Positions 55,391 through 64,000 of a stretch of 64,000 nucleotides of DNA are shown here, piece after piece; the stretch's first letter is position 1; each line of letters starts with the position of its first letter. The stretch comes from Streptomyces polyasparticus (GTDB taxonomy: Bacteria; Actinomycetota; Actinomycetes; Streptomycetales; Streptomycetaceae), in the NCBI RefSeq assembly GCF_014493765.1, contig NZ_JACTVJ010000017.1, positions 124,001 to 188,000 of the forward strand, in the 5' to 3' direction. A program made the translations under genes and the position numbers. The notes beneath the pieces are model-generated. The model did no database searches. It was not told the DNA's origin and saw only the letters and a list, made by a program, of their open reading frames with translations.

Positions 55391-55428
55391 CGGGCGGGCC
55401 CGCACCCACAAGGGTGCGGGCCCGCCCG
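55391..55428. terminator. Bidirectional terminator between drrB-type gene and AfsR-like gene
   Basis: Perfect 17-bp stem CGGGCGGGCCCGCACCC / GGGTGCGGGCCCGCCCG with loop ACAA, 5 bp beyond the stop of the convergent regulator and 52 bp after the permease. An array of CACCGCCG/CACCGTCG octamers precedes it (55342-55390). Confidence 0.9.
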
Positions 55429-55433
55429 GCGGT

Positions 55434-58400
55434 TCAGGTGCGCAGGGCCCGCTCCTCCAGCCACCGCAAGGCGTCCTCGCGCGGATACGCCGCGCCCTTG
55501 TCGTACGCCTCCTGGAATCCGTCCGCGCCGAGGTCCTCCTTCAGGCGGTCGACCAGCTCGCGCCACTCCGGCTCGCCCCAGTCGAAGGCCCCGCGCATCA
55601 CCTCGCTCATGCCGAGCGCCGTCGCGCCCTCGGCCGGTGCGCCCTCCAACGGCAGGAGTCCGCCGAGCAGTTCGGCCACCCAGGCGAGCGCGGCCGAGGC
55701 CCCCTGGCCGAACAGCGCGCCGGCCGCTTCCGGCAGCAGAGCGCGGGCGGCGCGCGCGTCCCCAGCGGCGAGCCGGTTCTCGATACGGGTGGAGACGATC
55801 AGGTCCCGTGCCAGTTCGCGGAGTTGGGGGCGGCGGGTGCTGAGCGCTTCGAGCCGGTCGAGGGTGGCGTCCGACCGGTCGAGGTCACCCGCCCTGCGGT
55901 GGGCGTTGGCGATGCCCACCAGGATGTTGGCCTCCAGACGCAGCTGTCCGCGGGCGCGGGCCTGGCGGTGGGCGGCGTGCAGATCGCGGAAGGCGCCCTC
56001 GATGTCGCCGCTGCGACGGCGTTCGCGGGCGAGGCGGGCCTTGCTGAGGTACAGGTAGTCCTCGGTGCCGAGTTCCGAGCTGAGCGCCACCGCGCGCTCC
56101 CAGGTGGCGATGGCCTGGGGATACTCGGCGCGCAGGGAGTGGTCGCGGCCGATCGGCATCAGGGCGAGCACGATCCCCCAGCGGTCGCCGACCTGCTCGA
56201 ATCCGCGCAGCGCCTCGGCCCGGGACTCCTTGCCGCTTTCCAGGTCGCCCTGTTCGGTGAGCGTGAAGTCGTGCGCGAGGTGGGCGCCCGCCCGTATCCA
56301 GGGATCGGGCGACCGGAGCAGGTCGTCGAGTCCCGCGGCCTCGGACCGCCCGTCGGCGAACACCGTCCGGGACATCTGCAGAAGCTGGGCCGCGGGGTGG
56401 AACTCGCGCGCTATGGCGCTGGCGCCGGACGTGGCGGCCGCTTCGGGCAGCCGGCTGCTCATGCCGCGGATGCCCCAGTACCAGTACATCGCCGAAGCGA
56501 AGCGCCGGGCGGCGTCCTGTTCACCAGAGCCGCCGGAGTCCCCGGAATCTCCCAGGTCCCCCGATTCGGTGAGGATCTTGAGCGCGTAGCTGAGGTTGGC
56601 GTACTCGGCGTCGAAGACCGCGATGGCGCGCAGCTGCTCGCGGGTGCGCAGCAACGGTTCGTTCTCCTCGGCGAGCTGCAGGTAGTACGAGGTGAGGCGG
56701 GCGCACACGGCCGCGCTCTCCTCGGGTGACTCGGCCAGCCGGCGGGCGGCGTAGGCGCGGACGGTCTCCAGCATCCGGTAGCGCCCTTCGCCACCCGTCA
56801 CACCGCCCGACCCGCCACCCGTTCCGCCGCTCTCCCCGCTGCTCTCCTCGACGAGCGACTTCTCGATCAGCGAGCCGACCACGTAGAGGACATCGTCCGC
56901 GGGCAGCTCCTCGTCCGCACACACGGCTTCCAGGGCGTCGAGCGTGGCGCCCCCGGGGAACGCGGACAGGCGCCGGGCGAGGGTGCGTTCGGGCTCGTCG
57001 AGCAGGTCCCAGCTCCACTCGACCAGGGCGAGCAGGGTGCGCTGGCGGGGCAGGGCGGTGCGGCTGCCGGAGGACAGCAGGCGGAAGCGGTCGTCGAGGC
57101 GGCGGGCGATCTGCTCGACGTTCATGGAGCGGAGTTTGGCCGCGGCGAGTTCGAGTGCGAGCGGCATCCCGTCGAGCCCTCGGCAGATCCGCAGGACGGC
57201 GTCGAGGGTGGAGTCGTCGAGCGTGAAGCCCTGGCGTACGCCCGCGGCCCGGTCGACGAAGAGCCGTACGGCCGCGGTCTCCAGCGCTTCGGCGGGCTCG
57301 GGTTCGCCGTGCGGCACATCGAGCGGGCCCAGGTGGAAGAGGGCCTCGCCGGTGATGGCGAGCGGTTCGCGGCTGGTGGCGAGGATGCGCAACTCCGGCA
57401 TCCGTACGAGGAGTTGATCGGCGAACTCGGCGGCCGCCTCCACCAGGTGCTCGCAGTTGTCGAGCATCAGGAGGGCGTCGCCGCTGCCGAGCAGGCCCGC
57501 GAGCCGGTCGACCGGGCCGGTCCGCCCCCGGCCGCCGCCTTCATAGAGGCCGGCGTCCGTGGCGCCGATCGCGCCGAGCACGGCATCGGCGAGCTGCGCG
57601 GGGTCGCTGACACCGGCCAGCGGTACGTAGTGGAGCCGGCCGCGGTCATGGGCGGGGTCGCGGGTGGCGGCCTCCAGGGAGAGCCGGGTCTTGCCCGCGC
57701 CGCCGGGGCCGACGAGCGTGACCAGGCGCGTGGAGGTCATCAGGGCGGCGAGCCGGGTGAGTTCGCCGTCGCGGCCGACGAAGGAGGTCAGACGCGCGGG
57801 CAGTCGGCTCGCGGCGGCCGCGGTGGGCCTGGGGCGCTCCAACTCGCCGCGCAGCAGGGCGAGATGGATCTCCTTCACCTCCGCCGACGGGTCCACTCCC
57901 AGCTCGTCGCCGAGCCGCACCCTGAGCTCCTCGTAGGCGCCGAGCGCGTCCGACTGCCGGCCCACGGCGGCCAGGGCGCGCATCCTGAGCCCGGCGATCC
58001 GCTCGCTCAACGGGTGCTGTGCGCCCGCCGCTTCGAGGTCGGCAAGTACGTCGGCCGCGCGCCCTTCCCGTATCTCGGCCTCGTATCCGTCCTCGGCCAC
58101 GGCGGCCCGCAGACCGTCGAGCCGGGTGGCGACCGGGGCGGCGAAGGGGGCGTCGAGCACATCGGCGAGGGCCGGTCCGCGCCATAGTGCGAGCGCGGTC
58201 CGCAGGGATCCTGCCGCGTCGGCGTCGCGCCGCGCGGCCAGGGCGCGCCGGCCCGCCGCGGCCAGCTGCTCGAAGCGGTGGACGTCGACATCCGCCTCCT
58301 GCACACCGAGGCGGTAGCCGCCGCCTGCCGACTCGACGGCCGCGTGCCCGCGCAGGGCCCTGCGCAGCCGGGACACCAGTGCCTGCAGGGCGTTGGCGGC

Positions 58401-58577
58401 ATCGGCGGGGGGCTCCTCGCCCCACAGCCCGTCGACCAGAGCGTCGGTGCTGACGGGCCGGCCGCCTTCGAGGGCGAGCCGGGCGAGCAGCATCCGCACC
58501 CGGGGACCGCCGATGTCGACGGGCCCGGCCTCGCCTTCGGCCTGCACCGGACCCAGCAGGTCCACTTTCAGCACCAC
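55434..58577 (-). CDS. AfsR/SARP-like regulator with BTAD, NB-ARC-type ATPase and TPR domains
   Basis: 1047 residues. N-terminal OmpR-like winged helix (residues 1-95; LLGPVQAEG, PVSTDALVDGLWGEEPP, LQALVSRLRRAL), BTAD helical domain (95-245), ATPase with Walker A GPGGAGKT near 294 and LLMLDNCEH (Walker B-like), then Gly/Ser-rich linkers (ESSGESGGTGGGSGG) and a TPR-like C-terminus. Such proteins activate secondary metabolism or nutrient responses. Divergent from the encapsulin gene with 253 bp between, so the encapsulin/terpene operon is the obvious candidate target, which is inference. Confidence 0.92.
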   Translation of the reverse strand: MVLKVDLLGPVQAEGEAGPVDIGGPRVRMLLARLALEGGRPVSTDALVDGLWGEEPPADAANALQALVSRLRRALRGHAAVESAGGGYRLGVQEADVDVHRFEQLAAAGRRALAARRDADAAGSLRTALALWRGPALADVLDAPFAAPVATRLDGLRAAVAEDGYEAEIREGRAADVLADLEAAGAQHPLSERIAGLRMRALAAVGRQSDALGAYEELRVRLGDELGVDPSAEVKEIHLALLRGELERPRPTAAAASRLPARLTSFVGRDGELTRLAALMTSTRLVTLVGPGGAGKTRLSLEAATRDPAHDRGRLHYVPLAGVSDPAQLADAVLGAIGATDAGLYEGGGRGRTGPVDRLAGLLGSGDALLMLDNCEHLVEAAAEFADQLLVRMPELRILATSREPLAITGEALFHLGPLDVPHGEPEPAEALETAAVRLFVDRAAGVRQGFTLDDSTLDAVLRICRGLDGMPLALELAAAKLRSMNVEQIARRLDDRFRLLSSGSRTALPRQRTLLALVEWSWDLLDEPERTLARRLSAFPGGATLDALEAVCADEELPADDVLYVVGSLIEKSLVEESSGESGGTGGGSGGVTGGEGRYRMLETVRAYAARRLAESPEESAAVCARLTSYYLQLAEENEPLLRTREQLRAIAVFDAEYANLSYALKILTESGDLGDSGDSGGSGEQDAARRFASAMYWYWGIRGMSSRLPEAAATSGASAIAREFHPAAQLLQMSRTVFADGRSEAAGLDDLLRSPDPWIRAGAHLAHDFTLTEQGDLESGKESRAEALRGFEQVGDRWGIVLALMPIGRDHSLRAEYPQAIATWERAVALSSELGTEDYLYLSKARLARERRRSGDIEGAFRDLHAAHRQARARGQLRLEANILVGIANAHRRAGDLDRSDATLDRLEALSTRRPQLRELARDLIVSTRIENRLAAGDARAARALLPEAAGALFGQGASAALAWVAELLGGLLPLEGAPAEGATALGMSEVMRGAFDWGEPEWRELVDRLKEDLGADGFQEAYDKGAAYPREDALRWLEERALRT

Positions 58578-58830
58578 GACTCCCCCGGCCTTCCCGTGTT
58601 CGAACTCCGCGCCGAACGCGGGCTAAGAATCACCCAGTTGGGGGCGACGGTAAAGCCCTGTTCGGTTCGGCGGGGGCGCGCGGCCGGACAAACTGCGCCC
58701 CCGAGCCGCCCCCACCCCTCGCAGAGATCCACTCGCACTCATTTACGTGATGACGCACTCACGCTCCGTACTGCAAGGTGATCACCGCGTCAGCAGACGA
58801 CGCACCGCAGTACCGACTGGAGGCACATAC

Positions 58831-62450
<3,620 letters not shown>

Positions 62451-62485
62451 GCCAGGGCACTTGTGGAGGTCGAACCGAACTCCCG

Positions 62486-62522
62486 GATGGATCAGTACGG
62501 TTGGCCCGTACTGATCCATCCA
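62486..62522. promoter_or_regulatory. Perfect 16-bp inverted repeat before the cupin gene
   Basis: GGATGGATCAGTACGG, loop TTGGC, CCGTACTGATCCATCC, ending next to the ribosome site AGGGAGGGA of the cupin gene. It lies 36 bp after the terpene synthase stop. AT content is high for this genome. Either terminates the terpene operon or acts as an operator/attenuator for the cupin gene. Confidence 0.7.
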
Positions 62523-62537
62523 GGGAGGGAACCCACC

Positions 62538-63026
62538 ATGTCCGGCACCGCTCAGCGCCACGCACCCAAGTCCAACCGCCGCACCCGCCTCTACCGCGCG
62601 GCCGCGGCCGTCGCCACCGTGACCGGACTCGCCCTGCTGCCCTCCGCCGCGGGCGCGACCCCCGGCAGCGGCGTCACCGGCACGATCCTGGCCAAGGGCA
62701 CCTCCGAGGACACCCTGCGCATCAAGGCCAAGGGCCGCACGGACGTCACGGTCCGCACCATCACGATCGCCCCCGGCGGCTCCACGGGCTGGCACTACCA
62801 CCCGGGCCAGGTGCTCGCCGTGGTCCAGTCGGGCACCTTGACCCGAACGCTCGGCGACTGCACGGTCGAGTCCACCCCGGCGGGCGGCTCCTTCGTGGAA
62901 CCGGGCGGCAGCAAGGACATCCACATCGGCCGCAACCTGGGCACGACCCCAGTGGTCCTCTACGTCACGTACCTCCTCCCGGAGGGCAGCCCTCTGTCGC
63001 TGGACGCCCCGGACCCGGGCTGCTGA
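62538..63026 (+). CDS. Exported cupin-domain protein
   Basis: 162 residues; ATG at 62538 with AGGGAGGGA. Signal peptide about 1-42 (RLYRAAAAVATVTGLALLPSAAGA), then a single cupin barrel with metal-binding GWHYHPGQVLAVVQSGTL (His-x-His) and FVEPGGSKDIHIGRN. One-domain secreted cupins bind a metal and small ligands; reaction unknown. Preceded by a perfect hairpin. Whether it belongs to the encapsulin/terpene operon is unclear. Confidence 0.88.
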   Translation: MSGTAQRHAPKSNRRTRLYRAAAAVATVTGLALLPSAAGATPGSGVTGTILAKGTSEDTLRIKAKGRTDVTVRTITIAPGGSTGWHYHPGQVLAVVQSGTLTRTLGDCTVESTPAGGSFVEPGGSKDIHIGRNLGTTPVVLYVTYLLPEGSPLSLDAPDPGC

Positions 63027-63086
63027 ACGGCCGGTCTTCCGGACCTGCGATAGCTCTCGTACTCCCCAGGGCACTTCGCCGGACAG

Positions 63087-63440
63087 TCAGTTCGCAGCCG
63101 GAGAAGCCGTTTCGTCGGCCTTGATGGCGAAGTTGATGCGGTCTCCGTCGACCGAGGTCACCCTGACCGCGACGCCGAGGGTGCTGCCGTCGCTTGCGGT
63201 GAGGCGGCAGCGGGTCGTGGTGCCGACCTTGCCGGCCAGGGCTTCGGGGCAGGTGATGTCCGGCTCGGGCCGGCCGGTGGTGGCGGCGAGCTCCGCCGCC
63301 ACCAGGTCGGAGAGCCGCTCCGCCGACATCCTCGGTGCGGCGGAGCCGACCTCGACGGAGGCCGAGCAGCCGGCGAGGAGAAGACCGGCCGCGGCGGCCG
63401 TCAGGAGCGTGGCGGCTACGGGCAACCGGGCTGGGCGCAT
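63087..63440 (-). CDS. DUF4333 lipoprotein
   Basis: 117 residues. Signal with lipobox LLLAGC (Cys25), then a DUF4333 domain: RLSDLVAAELAATTGRPEPDITCPEALAGKVGTTTRCRLTASDG, with the two conserved Cys that probably form a disulphide. Anchored on the outer face of the membrane. Function unknown; common in actinobacteria. Convergent with the cupin gene. Confidence 0.9.
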   Translation of the reverse strand: MRPARLPVAATLLTAAAAGLLLAGCSASVEVGSAAPRMSAERLSDLVAAELAATTGRPEPDITCPEALAGKVGTTTRCRLTASDGSTLGVAVRVTSVDGDRINFAIKADETASPAAN

Positions 63441-63628
63441 GGAGGTACTCCGGTCCGAAGGGCCTGGCTGGACGAGCCAGGAAGCCTAGGGCGCGGGCGG
63501 AGCTCCCGATGCCGCCTGAGCGGCACCTCCTGTGCCCGCCAAGCCGAAGATCCCCCGTTCGAGCGAAGCTCCACCGTCGCCGCCCCCGCACCCACCTGCA
63601 CGGGCGCCACGCAGACTTCACCGCACGG

Positions 63629-63660
63629 CGAAGGCCCCCCGCCGAAGCGAAGGGCCTTCG
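63629..63660. terminator. Terminator downstream of the PhoD gene
   Basis: CGAAGGCCC / GGGCCTTCG arms with additional pairing inside, 8 bp after the stop of the minus-strand phosphatase. The 190 bases between here and the DUF4333 start show no gene. Confidence 0.75.
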
Positions 63661-63667
63661 TCGTGGG

Positions 63668-64000
63668 TCAGAGCTGGACGCCCGGCACCCGGTCCTCCAC
63701 CACCGCCGTGGCTCGCGTGCTCACCGGCGCGCCCGGGCGGGTGACGTACGGAAGGACGCGGAAGTCGCTGGTGAGGCGGTCGCGGTCGACGTGGACGCGG
63801 ACGTAGCCGCGCTGCGCGTTGAAGAACTTCATATGCGGGTTGGCAGCTAGGAACCGCTGTCCCTCCGCGGTCATGTCGGCGCCGTCGCCGCCGCTCGCGA
63901 TGGAGGTACCGACGAACTCGGCGGCCAGCGTGGCCGATCGGGGGTCGGTGAAGTCGGCCTTGAGGTCGACCGCGTAGTTCTGGTGGCGGTCGCCGGTGAT
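63668..64000 (-). CDS. phoD: PhoD-family alkaline phosphatase, C-terminal part
   Basis: 111 codons to the right edge; the N-terminus lies beyond 64000. The segment ITGDRHQNYAVDLKADF contains the conserved GD-H metal-ligand motif of PhoD, followed by EFVGTSIASGGDGAD and the family's C-terminal FFNAQRGYVRVHVDRDRL. PhoD enzymes are Tat-exported phosphodiesterase/monoesterases that release phosphate outside the cell, normally under PhoP control. Ends at 63668 just before a terminator. Confidence 0.85.
   Translation of the reverse strand: MTGDRHQNYAVDLKADFTDPRSATLAAEFVGTSIASGGDGADMTAEGQRFLAANPHMKFFNAQRGYVRVHVDRDRLTSDFRVLPYVTRPGAPVSTRATAVVEDRVPGVQL

Overview
The window is a 64 kb stretch of very GC-rich actinobacterial chromosome, almost certainly Streptomyces. 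Evidence: nearly every third codon position is G or C, many starts are GTG or TTG, the gene set is typical (adpA, ornA, cebR-cebEFG-bglC, a geosmin-type terpene synthase, an AfsR-like regulator), and a TTA leucine codon sits in the developmental regulator adpA. The gene order from hexosaminidase through glmS, adpA, ornA and the ceb cluster matches what I remember of the S. coelicolor adpA/ornA neighbourhood. This looks like core chromosome carrying a few accessory insertions.

Layout. 0-9 kb: exported beta-N-acetylhexosaminidase (cut by the left edge) with a DasR-type operator, DUF4429 protein, glmS, acetate-transporter-like protein, universal stress protein, then adpA (TTA codon at 223), ornA and tRNA-His. 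9-12 kb: the oddest stretch. It holds a secreted protein that is about 84% identical to eukaryotic ubiquitin over residues 1-73 but stops before the RGG tail. Next to it is a decayed TnpB element that has replaced the middle of an oxidoreductase/ECF-sigma operon and has lost the RuvC-II segment. 12-19 kb: cellobiose/cello-oligosaccharide uptake and hydrolysis (cebR, cebEFG, bglC) with two CebR boxes; the second box also supplies the ribosome binding site of bglC. 19-25 kb: GH18 chitinase, a two-component system, a spermidine-synthase-like protein and Streptomyces intergenic repeats. 25-35 kb: phosphatase, NsdA-like regulator, a tightly overlapping operon encoding a PD-(D/E)XK nuclease, an unknown protein and an SF1 helicase, a MarR/flavin-oxidoreductase pair with phased operators, and tRNA-Lys with a partial downstream duplication. 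35-47 kb: IclR regulator, Ehu-type amino acid/ectoine ABC transporter, DUF3830 protein, DUF817 protein, amidase, hydroxyacid dehydrogenase and two maleate-isomerase-family enzymes, probably one catabolic regulon. 47-55 kb: Tat-exported amine oxidase overlapping an exported RidA protein, a PAS-GGDEF-EAL protein, an M6-like secreted metalloprotease and a DrrAB-type exporter. 55-64 kb: AfsR-like regulator divergent from a family 2B encapsulin shell gene that overlaps a geosmin-synthase-like terpene cyclase, then a cupin, a DUF4333 lipoprotein and the C-terminus of a PhoD phosphatase.

Themes. Polymer use (chitin, cellulose) and its sensing (DasR and CebR operators) lie next to developmental control (adpA, ornA, a c-di-GMP enzyme). 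The strongest candidates for undescribed biology are the secreted ubiquitin-like protein, the encapsulin/terpene-cyclase pair, the nuclease/helicase operon, and the exported oxidase/RidA pair. No CRISPR array, rRNA or phage structural gene was seen.
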